Made by a program: the position numbers and the translations under genes | Shown here: piece after piece, positions 34,688-45,029 of the stretch | Layout: the number at the start of each line of letters is the position of its first letter | How positions within the stretch are numbered: the first letter of the stretch is position 1 | Assembly (NCBI GenBank): GCA_022842305.1 | Contig: JALHPY010000003.1 | Coordinates: 1-64,000, forward strand | Direction: 5' to 3' | Length of the DNA stretch: 64,000 nucleotides | Origin: Rubrivivax sp. | GTDB lineage: Bacteria; Pseudomonadota; Gammaproteobacteria; Burkholderiales; Burkholderiaceae_C | The notes under the pieces: model-generated | The model's input: only the letters and a program-made list of their open reading frames with translations | Database searches by the model: none | What the model was told of the DNA's origin: nothing

Positions 34688-35835
34688 CGAAGAGCAGCGG
34701 CCCGCAGGGCCCGGTGATGTGCATCGTGGGCGCCCGGCCCAACTTCATGAAGATGGCGCCCATCCTGCGCGCGCTGGCCGAGCACCAGCCGCCCCTGCCG
34801 GCGCTGCTGGTGCACACGGGGCAGCACTACGACGCGGCCATGAGCGACCAGCTCTTTGCCGACCTGCGCCTGCCCCGGCCCGACATCAACCTCGAGGTCG
34901 GCTCGGCCAGCCACGCCGTGCAGACCGCCGAGGTCATGAAGCGCTTCGAGCCGGCCATGGACGAGCACCAGCCCAGCTGCGTGCTGGTGGTGGGCGACGT
35001 CAATTCCTCGCTGGCCTGCACCCTGGTGGCGGTGAAGAAGGGCGTGCCGGTGGTGCATGTAGAGGCCGGGCTGCGCAGCTACGACCGCAAGATGCCGGAA
35101 GAGATCAACCGCGTGCTCACCGACCAGGTGGCCGACCGGCTGTACACCACCGAACGCAGCGCCACGGCCAACCTGGTGCGCGAAGGCATTGCCGAAGCGC
35201 GCGTGTGCTTTGCCGGCAACGTGATGATCGATTCGCTGCTGTCCAACCGGGCCCAGGCGCGCCCGGTGGCCGACACGCTGCGCGCCGCCGGCATGGATCC
35301 GGCGCTGGTGCAGGGCGCGCAGGGCTGGGGCGTGGTCACGCTGCACCGGCCTTCGAACGTGGACGCCGCCGACACCCTGGGCCCGCTGCTGGGCGTGCTG
35401 GGCGAAGTGGCTCGCCAGCTGCCGCTGGTCTTTGCGTTGCACCCGCGCACGCGCGCCAACATCGAGCGCTTTGGCCTGGGCGGGCTGGTCGACCCCGCGC
35501 GCATGCTCATGCTGCCGCCGCAGGGCTACCTCGAGATGCTGGGCCTGATGGCGGGCGCCCGGCTGGTGCTCACCGATTCCGGCGGCCTGCAGGAAGAAAC
35601 AACCGCCCTGGGTGTGCCGTGCCTCACGCTGCGCGACAACACCGAACGGCCGATCACGGTGGAACAGGGTACAAACACCATGGTCGGTCGCGACGTGCAG
35701 GCCATCCGCGCCGGTGTGGCCGAAATCCTGGCCGGCCACGGCAAGCAGGGGCGCGTGCCCGAGTTGTGGGATGGCCGCGCGGCCCAGCGCATCGCGGCCG
35801 ACCTGTACAGCTGGCTGCTGGCCGGCGCACGCTGA
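34684..35835 (+). CDS. wecB: UDP-N-acetylglucosamine 2-epimerase (non-hydrolysing)
   Basis: Enzyme of 383 residues converting UDP-GlcNAc to UDP-ManNAc in the cytoplasm. Visible conserved segments are VGARPNFMKMAPILRAL at the start, HTGQHYDAAMSD, VVGDVNSSLA, VHVEAGLRS and LTDSGGLQEE. Length fits WecB. It starts inside the ATPase stop. Together with the TviB-like dehydrogenase downstream, UDP-ManNAcA or similar uronic acids could be made, pointing to an acidic amino sugar in the polymer. Confidence 0.95.
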   Translation: MTKSSGPQGPVMCIVGARPNFMKMAPILRALAEHQPPLPALLVHTGQHYDAAMSDQLFADLRLPRPDINLEVGSASHAVQTAEVMKRFEPAMDEHQPSCVLVVGDVNSSLACTLVAVKKGVPVVHVEAGLRSYDRKMPEEINRVLTDQVADRLYTTERSATANLVREGIAEARVCFAGNVMIDSLLSNRAQARPVADTLRAAGMDPALVQGAQGWGVVTLHRPSNVDAADTLGPLLGVLGEVARQLPLVFALHPRTRANIERFGLGGLVDPARMLMLPPQGYLEMLGLMAGARLVLTDSGGLQEETTALGVPCLTLRDNTERPITVEQGTNTMVGRDVQAIRAGVAEILAGHGKQGRVPELWDGRAAQRIAADLYSWLLAGAR

Positions 35836-35857
35836 ACCTGTTCCCCCACCCTGACCG

Positions 35858-36712
35858 ATGCTGGCCCCCGCGATCACCAACGCACTCACCATCGACGTGG
35901 AAGATTATTTCCAGGTCTCGGCCTTCGCGCCGTATATCCGCCGCGACGAGTGGGACGCGCGCGAGTGCCGCATCGAGCGCAACGTCAACCGCATCCTGGA
36001 CATGCTGGCCACGCGTGACACCCGGGCCACCTTCTTCACCCTGGGCTGGGTGGCCGAGCGCTACCCGCAGCTGGTGCGCCGCATCGTCGCCGACGGCCAT
36101 GAACTGGCCAGCCACGGCTATGGCCATGAGCGCGTCAGCGACCTCACGCCCGAAGCCTTCAGTGCCGACGTGACGCGCGCCAAGAAGCTGCTCGAAGACA
36201 TCGCCGGCACCCAGGTGATCGGCTACCGCGCGCCCAGCTTTTCCATCGGCACCGGCAACCTCTGGGCCTTCGATGTACTGGCGCGCACCGGCCACGGCTA
36301 CAGCAGCAGCATCTACCCCATCAGGCATGACCACTACGGCATGCCCGATTCGCCGCGTTTTGCGTATCGCCTGGCCAACGGAATGCTGGAGATCCCCGTG
36401 ACCACGCTGCGCCTGGGCAAGCGCAACCTGCCTTCCAGCGGCGGCGGCTACTTCAGGCTGCTGCCCTATGCGCTGTCGCGCTGGATGCTGAGAAGAGTCA
36501 ACCGCCAGGACCGCGAGGCCGCGGTCTTCTACTTCCACCCCTGGGAGATTGACCCTGGGCAGCCGCGCGTGGCCGGCATCGACGTCAAGACGCGCTTTCG
36601 GCACTACGTCAACATAGCCCGCACCGAGTCGCGCCTGCAAAGCCTGCTGGGCGACTTCCGCTGGGGACGCATGGACCAGATCTTCCTGCCCCGCGCCGGC
36701 GCGGCGGGCTGA
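35858..36712 (+). CDS. XrtA system polysaccharide deacetylase
   Basis: NodB-fold protein of 284 residues. Motifs are the N-terminal LTIDVEDYFQV (catalytic Asp and metal Asp), HELASHGYGHERV (metal His pair), and the RAPSFS segment. The C-terminal HYVNIARTESRL region matches the extra domain seen in this exosortase A subfamily. It lacks a signal peptide, so deacetylation would be cytoplasmic or on lipid-linked intermediates. The gene is 22 bases after wecB. Confidence 0.92.
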   Translation: MLAPAITNALTIDVEDYFQVSAFAPYIRRDEWDARECRIERNVNRILDMLATRDTRATFFTLGWVAERYPQLVRRIVADGHELASHGYGHERVSDLTPEAFSADVTRAKKLLEDIAGTQVIGYRAPSFSIGTGNLWAFDVLARTGHGYSSSIYPIRHDHYGMPDSPRFAYRLANGMLEIPVTTLRLGKRNLPSSGGGYFRLLPYALSRWMLRRVNRQDREAAVFYFHPWEIDPGQPRVAGIDVKTRFRHYVNIARTESRLQSLLGDFRWGRMDQIFLPRAGAAG

Positions 36713-36718
36713 CGCACC

Positions 36719-37768
36719 GTGCCCACCGTTTCGCGCCTTGACCCCAAGGACGCCCGCGCACTGGCCGCGTGGGACGCCTTTGTCCTGGCCTGCCCGCAGG
36801 CCACGTTCTTTCACCGTGCTGGCTGGCAGCGCATCCTGCGCGATGTCTTCGGCCACGAGCCGCACTTCCTGCTGGCGCGCAGCGGCACCGGCGCCGATGC
36901 GCCCATCACCGGTGTGCTGCCGCTGGCGCACGTGAAGAGCTGGCTGTTCGGCAGTTCGCTCACCAGCCTGCCCTTTGCCGCCTACGGCGGCGTGGCCGCG
37001 GCGGATGAGGCCAGCGCCGCTGCATTGGAAGCTGAGGCCGAACGCCTGGCCCGATCATTGAACGTGCCGCACCTGGAACTGCGCCACATGGTGCAGCGCC
37101 ACGCCGACTGGCCGCAGCAAGACCTGTACGTCACCTTCCGCAAGGAAATCCTGCCCGAGGAAGAAGCCAACATGCTGGCCATCCCGCGCAAGCAGCGCGC
37201 GATGGTGCGCAAGGGCATCAAGAACGGCCTGAAGAGCGAGATCGACGCCAACGTCGACCGCTTCTTCGCACTGTTTGCCGACAACGTGCACCGCCACGGC
37301 ACGCCGGCCATGCCCAAGCGCTACTTCCAGGAACTGCAGCGCGAGTTCGGCGCCGACTGCGAGGTGCTCACCGTCACCGGGCCCGATGGCCGGCTGCTGT
37401 CATCGGTACTGAGCTTCTACTTTCGCGACGAGGTGCTGCCCTACTACGCCGGTGACGACGAAGCCGCGCGTGACCTGGCGGCCAATGATTTCAAGTACTG
37501 GGAGCTGATGCGCCGCGCCTGCGCGCGCGGGCTCAGGGTGTTCGACTACGGCCGCAGCAAGCAGGGCACGGGCCCCTACTCCTTCAAGAAGAACTGGGGC
37601 TTCGAGCCGCAGCCGCTGCACTACGAATACCGGCTGTACCAGCGCGACACGGTGCCGCAGAACAACCCCGCCAACGCCAAGTACCGGCTGCTCATCGCCA
37701 GCTGGAAGAAGTTGCCCATCGGCGTGGCCAACTGGCTCGGGCCCTTCATCGTCCGCAGCCTGGGCTAG
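36719..37768 (+). CDS. FemAB-like protein, XrtA/PEP-CTERM system-associated
   Basis: GNAT-superfamily protein of 349 residues with two GNAT halves. It has FHRAGWQRILRDVFGH early, the FRKEILPEEEANMLAIPRKQ phrase and FDYGRSKQGTGPYSFKKNWG in the second half. FemAB relatives transfer amino acids from tRNA to peptidoglycan; here acylation of a sugar or protein is more likely but unproven. Start is GTG at 36719, 6 bases after the deacetylase stop. The next ATG in frame is too far downstream. Confidence 0.9.
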   Translation: MPTVSRLDPKDARALAAWDAFVLACPQATFFHRAGWQRILRDVFGHEPHFLLARSGTGADAPITGVLPLAHVKSWLFGSSLTSLPFAAYGGVAAADEASAAALEAEAERLARSLNVPHLELRHMVQRHADWPQQDLYVTFRKEILPEEEANMLAIPRKQRAMVRKGIKNGLKSEIDANVDRFFALFADNVHRHGTPAMPKRYFQELQREFGADCEVLTVTGPDGRLLSSVLSFYFRDEVLPYYAGDDEAARDLAANDFKYWELMRRACARGLRVFDYGRSKQGTGPYSFKKNWGFEPQPLHYEYRLYQRDTVPQNNPANAKYRLLIASWKKLPIGVANWLGPFIVRSLG

Positions 37769-37777
37769 GGCCGCGCC

Positions 37778-38998
37778 ATGGCCGACCTGCTTTACCTGGT
37801 GCACCGCCTGCCCTATCCGCCCAACAAGGGCGACAAGGTACGCAGCTTCCACCTGCTGAAGCAGTTGCTGGCCGGCCACCGCGTGCACCTGGGCAGCTTT
37901 GTCGACGACCCGGCCGACGAGACGCATCTGCCCTACCTGCGCGGCCTGTGTGCCAGCCTGCACGTCGAGCGCCTGCATCCCATCCGCGCGCGCCTGGCCA
38001 GCCTGGCCGGGCTGCTGAGCGGCGATGCGCTCACGCTGCACTACTACCGCCACGCCGGGCTGGCACGCTGGGTCGACGAGACCGTGGCGCGCCAGAACAT
38101 CGCCGCCACGGTGGTGTTTTCTTCTTCGATGGCGCAGTACGCGCAGCGCCACCCGCGCATCCCCATGCTGGTGGACTTTGTCGATGTCGATTCGGCCAAG
38201 TGGACCGACTACGCGCCCAACCACCGCTGGCCCATGTCCTGGCTGTACCGGCGTGAGGGGCAGCGCCTGCTGGCCTGCGAAAGCGCCGTGGCACAGCAGG
38301 CCAAGGCCTCCTACTTTGCCACCGACAAAGAGGCCGAATTGTTCCGCCGCCTGGCGCCCGAGGCCGCTGCCGGCGTGCAGGCCATGAACAACGGCGTGGA
38401 CGCGCAGTACTTCGCGCCCGACCCGCAGCGCGCCACGCCTTTCGGCAAGGACGAGTTGCCGCTGGTCTTTACCGGCGCCATGGACTACTGGCCCAACGTC
38501 GACGCCGTGGGCTGGTTTGCCGCCGAGGTGCTGCCCCTGCTGCGCAAGCGCTGGCCGGCGCTGCGCCTGCACATCGTGGGCCGCAGCCCCACGCCGGCCG
38601 TGCGCGCGCTGGCCAATGAGGCCGTCACAGTGACCGGCACCGTGCCCGACGTGCGGCCCTACCTGCAGCACGCCGCGGTGGTGGTGGCGCCGCTGCGCCT
38701 GGCGCGTGGCATCCAGAACAAGATCCTCGAGGCCATGGCCATGGCGCGGCCGGTGGTGGCCGCTGGCGCCTGCGTGGACGCGCTGCAGGCCGAGCCCGGT
38801 GCCGAGGTGCTGGCCGCCGACGCCCCGGCCGACTACGCGCGCTGCATCGAAATGCTGCTGCAGGCGCCCGAACGCGCCGCGGCCATCGGCGGTGCGGGGC
38901 GCCGGCGCGTGCTGCAAACCTACGACTGGAGTACCCACATGGCGCTGATCGAAGGCCGGCTCTCAGCCCTGGGCGCTGCTGCGGCGGTGCCGGCGTGA
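37778..38998 (+). CDS. PEP-CTERM/XrtA glycosyltransferase (GT4-like, stp1 family)
   Basis: GT-B glycosyltransferase of 406 residues. The N-terminus LYLVHRLPYPPNKGDKVRSF is typical of the exosortase A family, with the acceptor-side segment VDFVDVDSAKWTDYA. The donor-site region is APLRLARGIQNKILEAMAMA. Cytoplasmic, it should add one sugar to the lipid-linked repeat unit. It overlaps xrtA by 4 bases (GTGA), so glycosyltransferase and exosortase are coupled. Confidence 0.92.
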   Translation: MADLLYLVHRLPYPPNKGDKVRSFHLLKQLLAGHRVHLGSFVDDPADETHLPYLRGLCASLHVERLHPIRARLASLAGLLSGDALTLHYYRHAGLARWVDETVARQNIAATVVFSSSMAQYAQRHPRIPMLVDFVDVDSAKWTDYAPNHRWPMSWLYRREGQRLLACESAVAQQAKASYFATDKEAELFRRLAPEAAAGVQAMNNGVDAQYFAPDPQRATPFGKDELPLVFTGAMDYWPNVDAVGWFAAEVLPLLRKRWPALRLHIVGRSPTPAVRALANEAVTVTGTVPDVRPYLQHAAVVVAPLRLARGIQNKILEAMAMARPVVAAGACVDALQAEPGAEVLAADAPADYARCIEMLLQAPERAAAIGGAGRRRVLQTYDWSTHMALIEGRLSALGAAAAVPA

Positions 38999-40554
38999 GT
39001 GCAGTGATGCCGCTGCCGCTGCTGCCTGAAGCCTGGCGCCGCACCCTGCCGCTGCTGCTGCTGCTGCTCCTGGCGCTGCTGGCTCTGTACTTCGGCACCC
39101 TGCAGGCCATGGTGGGCATCTGGGCGCGCTCGGAGACCTTTGCGCATGCCTACCTGGTGGCGCCGATCTCGCTGTGGCTGGTGTGGCGCAGGCGCCACCG
39201 GTTGGCGACGATGCAGCCCCGCCCGCAGCCGCTGTGGCTGCTGCCCATGGCCGTGGTGGCCCTGGGCTGGATGGTGGGTGAACTGGCCGGCGTGAACGCG
39301 CTCACCCAGGGCACCGCCACGGCGCTGCTGGTGCTGGCGGTGCCTGCCTTGCTGGGCACGGCCGTGGCGCGCGAGATCGCCTTCCCGCTGGGCTTTTTGT
39401 TCTTCATGGTGCCCTTCGGCGAATTCCTGACAGCGGCGATGATGGAATACACCGCCGACTTCACCGTGACCGCGTTGCAGTTCTCGGGCATACCGGTGTA
39501 CCGCGAGGGCTTGCAGTTCATCATCCCCTCGGGCGCCTGGTCGGTGGTCGAGGCTTGCAGTGGCATTCGCTATCTCATCGCCTCGTTCATGGTTGGCACG
39601 CTGTTCGCATACCTCAACTACCGCTCGCTGCGCTACCGTGCAGTCTTCTGGTTGGTGTCGCTGGCGGTGCCCATCGTCGCGAACTGGGTGCGCGCCTACA
39701 TGATCGTCATGCTGGGCCACTTGTCGAGCAACACCCTGGCAGTAGGCGTCGATCACTTGATCTACGGCTGGATCTTCTTCGGCGTGGTCATCGGCCTGAT
39801 GTTCTTCATTGGTTCCCGCTGGACCGAACCCGAAGAGGATCTGAGCGCGGCCGCAGTGGCTACAGCACCTGTGCTCGGCGCGCAGGCCAGCCGCGCCGGC
39901 GCGGGCTGGGGCCTGGCGCTGGCTGCCGTGCTGCTGGCGGCGGCGCCGCACGCGGCCGTGTGGCAGTTCGAACATGGCGCATCGGGCCCGGCACCCGTGC
40001 TGGGGCTGCCGGGGCTGCCCGGGCAGGGCAACACGGATGCGCTGCTGCCGTTGCAGCCAGTGTTCAAGGGCGCCACGGCCCAGGCCAGCCGCAGCTATGT
40101 CGACGGCGCCGACACCGTGGCGGTGCACGTCGCGTACTACCGTCGCCAGCACTATGGCCACAAACTCATCAGTTCCGATAACGTGCTTCTCAAGTCCGGA
40201 GACCGCGAATGGAACCGCACGGCCAGCGGCACCACCAGCGTCAGCGTGGCCGGCCGCGCGGTGCCCCTGCGCACCTACGAGGTGCGCTCGGTCAGCACGA
40301 CTGGCACGCAGCGGGCGCGCCGGCTCGAGGTACGCCAGGTCTACTGGGTGGGCGGGCGCCTGACCACCAGTGATCACCTGGCCGCCGCGCTGGCGGTGGC
40401 GCACCGCCTGACAGGCCAGGGCGACGACGCGGCAGCCATCAGCTTCATCATGCCGGGCCTGGCCGAAGACGGCGCGGCCGCCCGGCTGGACGCCTTCGTG
40501 GCGCGCCACCTGCCGGCGCTGGAAGCCAGCCTGGCCGCCATGCAGTCGCGCTAA
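38995..40554 (+). CDS. xrtA: Exosortase A fused to EpsI domain
   Basis: Membrane protease/transpeptidase of 519 residues that recognises PEP-CTERM tails. Residues 1-280 form about eight membrane helices. The catalytic set is C188 (VVEACSGIRYL), R233 (NWVRAYMI) and H254 (DHLIYGW). The C-terminal half from about residue 300 is an EpsI-type periplasmic domain (AVHVAYYRRQHYGHKLISSDN), the usual XrtA architecture. Start is GTG overlapping the glycosyltransferase stop. Its visible substrate is the protein at 24043-24843; more should exist outside the window. Confidence 0.96.
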   Translation: MSAVMPLPLLPEAWRRTLPLLLLLLLALLALYFGTLQAMVGIWARSETFAHAYLVAPISLWLVWRRRHRLATMQPRPQPLWLLPMAVVALGWMVGELAGVNALTQGTATALLVLAVPALLGTAVAREIAFPLGFLFFMVPFGEFLTAAMMEYTADFTVTALQFSGIPVYREGLQFIIPSGAWSVVEACSGIRYLIASFMVGTLFAYLNYRSLRYRAVFWLVSLAVPIVANWVRAYMIVMLGHLSSNTLAVGVDHLIYGWIFFGVVIGLMFFIGSRWTEPEEDLSAAAVATAPVLGAQASRAGAGWGLALAAVLLAAAPHAAVWQFEHGASGPAPVLGLPGLPGQGNTDALLPLQPVFKGATAQASRSYVDGADTVAVHVAYYRRQHYGHKLISSDNVLLKSGDREWNRTASGTTSVSVAGRAVPLRTYEVRSVSTTGTQRARRLEVRQVYWVGGRLTTSDHLAAALAVAHRLTGQGDDAAAISFIMPGLAEDGAAARLDAFVARHLPALEASLAAMQSR

Positions 40555-40591
40555 GCCTTTTCTTCAACCCTTCACTCCTGCCAGCAACACC

Positions 40592-41872
<1,281 letters not shown>

Positions 41873-41886
41873 CGCCTGGCCGCCCG

Positions 41887-43041
41887 GTGAACGACGCGCG
41901 CCCCCTGGTCTTGCACGTCGTCCACGGCTTCAGCGTCGGCGGCCTGGAAAATGGCGTCGTCAACCTCATCAACCGGCTGCCGGCCGAGCGCTGGCGCCAT
42001 GCGGTGCTGGCGCTGACCGAGGTCGACCCCAGCTTCGCGCGCCGCGTCGAGCGGGACGATGTGCGCTTCGTGTCGCTGCGCAAGCCCCCCGGCCAGGGCC
42101 TGCGCGAGCTGCCAAAGCTGTGGCGCATCTTCCGCGAGCTGTGCCCGTCGGTGGTACACACGCGCAACCTGGCGGCGCTGGAGGCGCAGCTGCCCGCCTG
42201 GCTGGCGGGCGTGCCGGCGCGCGTGCACGGCGAACACGGGCGCGACATGGCCGACCTGCACCTCACCAACCGCAACCACCGCTGGACGCGGCGTGCCTAC
42301 CGGCCCTTCGTGCAGCACTACGTGGCGCTGTCGCGCGACCTGGCCGAACACCTGGTGGCACCCATCGGCGTGCCGCCATCGCGCATCACCCAGCTCTACA
42401 ACGGTGTCGATACCGAACGCTTTGCCCCGGTCGCGCAGCGCGCCGTGCCCCAAGGCTGCCCGTTCGACGCCCCCGGGCTCTTCGTCTTCGGCACGGTGGG
42501 GCGCATGCAGACGGTGAAGGCACAGACCCTGCTGGCCCAGGCCTTCGTGCTGGCGCTGCGCCAGGCGCCGGCCTCAAGCGCCCGGCTGCGCCTGGTGCTG
42601 GCCGGCGACGGCCCGCTGCGTGCCGAGTGCGAAGCCATCCTGCGCGATGCCGGCTTATCGGGTTTCGCGTGGTTCGCGGGTGAACGCAGCGACGTGCCGG
42701 ATGTCATGCGCGGTCTGGATTGTTTCGTGCTTCCGTCCTTGGGCGAGGGCATCTCGAATACCATTCTCGAAGCCATGGCCAGCGGCCTGCCGGTGGTGGC
42801 TACCGATGTCGGTGGCAATGCCGACCTGGTGGCGCACGGCAGCACTGGCCAGATCGTGCCGCCGGCCGACGCGCAGGCGCTGGCCACGGCGATGTTGGCC
42901 ATGGCAGGCGATGTGGGGCAGGCGCGGGCCCGGGGCCTGGAAGGGCGGCGGCAGGTGCAGATGCGCTTCAGCCTGCTGGCCATGGTGGACGCCTACGAAG
43001 GCATTTATGACCGCCTTCTGGGGCGCGCGACGAAGGATTGA
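41887..43041 (+). CDS. PEP-CTERM/XrtA glycosyltransferase (GT4-like, stp2 family)
   Basis: GT-B enzyme of 384 residues. The N-terminus VLHVVHGFSVGGLENGVVNL is the hallmark of this exosortase A family. Later segments are HGEHGRDMADLHLTN, VARL-like TVGRMQTVKAQTLL and the donor-site FVLPSLGEGISNTILEAMA. Start is GTG at 41887, 14 bases after tviB. Cytoplasmic sugar addition to the growing repeat unit is expected; donor and linkage are unknown. Confidence 0.92.
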   Translation: MNDARPLVLHVVHGFSVGGLENGVVNLINRLPAERWRHAVLALTEVDPSFARRVERDDVRFVSLRKPPGQGLRELPKLWRIFRELCPSVVHTRNLAALEAQLPAWLAGVPARVHGEHGRDMADLHLTNRNHRWTRRAYRPFVQHYVALSRDLAEHLVAPIGVPPSRITQLYNGVDTERFAPVAQRAVPQGCPFDAPGLFVFGTVGRMQTVKAQTLLAQAFVLALRQAPASSARLRLVLAGDGPLRAECEAILRDAGLSGFAWFAGERSDVPDVMRGLDCFVLPSLGEGISNTILEAMASGLPVVATDVGGNADLVAHGSTGQIVPPADAQALATAMLAMAGDVGQARARGLEGRRQVQMRFSLLAMVDAYEGIYDRLLGRATKD

Positions 43042-43049
43042 CGAGACCC

Positions 43050-44969
43050 ATGTGCGGCATCACCGGCCAGTTCGACATCCGCGGCAAGGCAGACATCGAC
43101 CGCGCCGTGCTGCAACGCATGAACGATTCGCAGCTGCACCGCGGCCCGGATGAAGGCAGCCTGCACCTTGAGCCCGGCCTGGGCTTCGGCCACCGGCGCC
43201 TGTCCATCATCGACATCGCCACCGGCCAGCAGCCGCTGTTCAACGAAGACGGCTCGGTGGTGGTGGTCTTCAACGGCGAAATCTACAACTACCAGGAACT
43301 CATCCCCGAGCTGCAGGCCGCCGGGCATGTGTTTCACACCAAGAGCGACACCGAGGTCATCGTCCATGCCTGGGAGCAATGGGGCGAAGACTGCGTCAAG
43401 CGCTTCCGCGGCATGTTTGCCTTTGCGCTGTGGGACCGCAACCGCCAGACCCTGTTCATGGCGCGTGACCGGCTGGGCGTCAAGCCGATGTTCTATGCCG
43501 TGCTCGACGATGGCCTGCTGCTGTTTGGCTCCGAGCTCAAGAGCCTGATGGCCCACCCGGGCCTCAAGCGCGACATCGACCCGCTGGCCATCGAAGAGTA
43601 CTTTGCGCTGGGCTACGTGGCCGAGCCGCGCACCATCTTCCGCCAGGCGCTGAAGCTGGCCCCCGGGCACAGCCTGGTCATCCGCCGCGGTGAAACCGTG
43701 GGCCGGCCGCGCGAGTACTGGGACGTGCGCTTCACGCTGAACAACCCCATGCGCCTGGATGATGCGTGCGCCGAGCTGCAGCACCGGCTGCAGGAATCGG
43801 TGCGCCTGCGCATGATCGCCGAGGTGCCGCTGGGCGCGTTCTTGTCGGGCGGCGTCGACTCCAGCGCCGTGGTGCAGGCCATGGCCGGGCTGTCGGGCGA
43901 CGCGCCGGTCAACACCTGTTCCATCGCCTTCAAGGATCCGGCCTACAACGAAAGCCAGTTCGCGCAGATGGTGGCCGACCGCTACCGCACCAACCACCGC
44001 GTCGAAACGGTGGACAGCGACGACTTCGACCTCATCGACACCCTGGCCGACCTGTACGACGAGCCCTATGCCGACAGCTCGGCCATCCCCACCTATCGCG
44101 TGTGCCAGCTGGCGCGCAAGCATGTCACCGTGGCGCTGTCGGGCGATGGCGGCGACGAGAGCCTGGGCGGCTACCGCCGCTACCGCCTGCACCTGATGGA
44201 AGAGCGCATGCGCTCGGCACTGCCTGCGGGCGTGCGCCGGCCGCTGTTCGGCATGCTGGGCCGCGTCTACCCCAAGGCCGACTGGGCCCCGCGCATGTTC
44301 CGCGCCAAGACCACCTTCGAAGGTATGGCGCGCAGTTCGGTCGAAGGCTATTTTCATTCGGTGTCGCTGCTGCGTGGCCCTGCACGCGACGCGCTGTTCA
44401 GCAGCGCGCTGCGGCGTGAACTGGGTGGCTACAACGCACGCAGCATCTTTGAAGGCCACGCGGCGCGCGCCGGCACCGACGACCCGCTGGCGCTGATCCA
44501 GTACCTTGACCTGAAGACCTACCTGGTGGGCGACATCAACACCAAGGTCGACCGCGCGTCGATGGCGCACTCGCTTGAAGTGCGCGAACCGCTGATGGAC
44601 CACCCGCTGGTCGAGTGGCTGGCCACGCTGCCCTCGTCGCTCAAGATGCACGGCAACGAAGGCAAGTACCTGCTCAAGAAGGCGATGGAGCCGTATCTGC
44701 CCGACGACGTGCTGTACCGGCCCAAGATGGGTTTTGCCGTGCCGCTGGCGCGCTGGTTCCGCGGCCCGCTGCGTGAACGCGTGCGCGGTGCGCTGATGGG
44801 CGGCCCGATGCAAGAGACCGGTTGGTTCGACCCGGCCACGCTGCGGCGTCTGGTGGACCAGCACGAGTCGGGCGCACAAGACCACAGCGGGCCGCTGTGG
44901 TCGCTGCTGATGTTCGACGCCTTCCTGCGCCGCGTGGTCGGCGCGCAGGTGGTGCGCCACGCCGCCTGA
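43050..44969 (+). CDS. XrtA/PEP-CTERM system amidotransferase (asparagine-synthetase-like)
   Basis: Protein of 639 residues. ATG at 43050 exposes Cys2 (MCGITGQFD), the glutaminase nucleophile; an in-frame TTG at 43038 would bury it. The N-terminal glutamine amidotransferase domain has HRGPDEGS and FNGEIYNYQEL. The synthetase domain has the PP-loop SGGVDSSAVV and SGDGGDESLGGYRRY. Members of the exosortase A family probably amidate a uronic acid of the polysaccharide rather than make asparagine. A second related gene at 51169-52848 lacks the cysteine. Confidence 0.93.
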   Translation: MCGITGQFDIRGKADIDRAVLQRMNDSQLHRGPDEGSLHLEPGLGFGHRRLSIIDIATGQQPLFNEDGSVVVVFNGEIYNYQELIPELQAAGHVFHTKSDTEVIVHAWEQWGEDCVKRFRGMFAFALWDRNRQTLFMARDRLGVKPMFYAVLDDGLLLFGSELKSLMAHPGLKRDIDPLAIEEYFALGYVAEPRTIFRQALKLAPGHSLVIRRGETVGRPREYWDVRFTLNNPMRLDDACAELQHRLQESVRLRMIAEVPLGAFLSGGVDSSAVVQAMAGLSGDAPVNTCSIAFKDPAYNESQFAQMVADRYRTNHRVETVDSDDFDLIDTLADLYDEPYADSSAIPTYRVCQLARKHVTVALSGDGGDESLGGYRRYRLHLMEERMRSALPAGVRRPLFGMLGRVYPKADWAPRMFRAKTTFEGMARSSVEGYFHSVSLLRGPARDALFSSALRRELGGYNARSIFEGHAARAGTDDPLALIQYLDLKTYLVGDINTKVDRASMAHSLEVREPLMDHPLVEWLATLPSSLKMHGNEGKYLLKKAMEPYLPDDVLYRPKMGFAVPLARWFRGPLRERVRGALMGGPMQETGWFDPATLRRLVDQHESGAQDHSGPLWSLLMFDAFLRRVVGAQVVRHAA

Positions 44970-45016
44970 CGCCGGGAACCACGCGCTGATAAGCGCCTGC
45001 CCCGCACCAACCGCCC

Positions 45017-45022
45017 AAGGAG
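45017..45022 (+). promoter_or_regulatory. Ribosome-binding site supporting a TTG start
   Basis: AAGGAG ends 7 bases before TTG at 45030. No ATG or GTG starts the conserved Rossmann segment (KVSIFGLGYVG), so this site decides the rare TTG start. Confidence 0.85.
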
Positions 45023-45029
45023 TAAACGC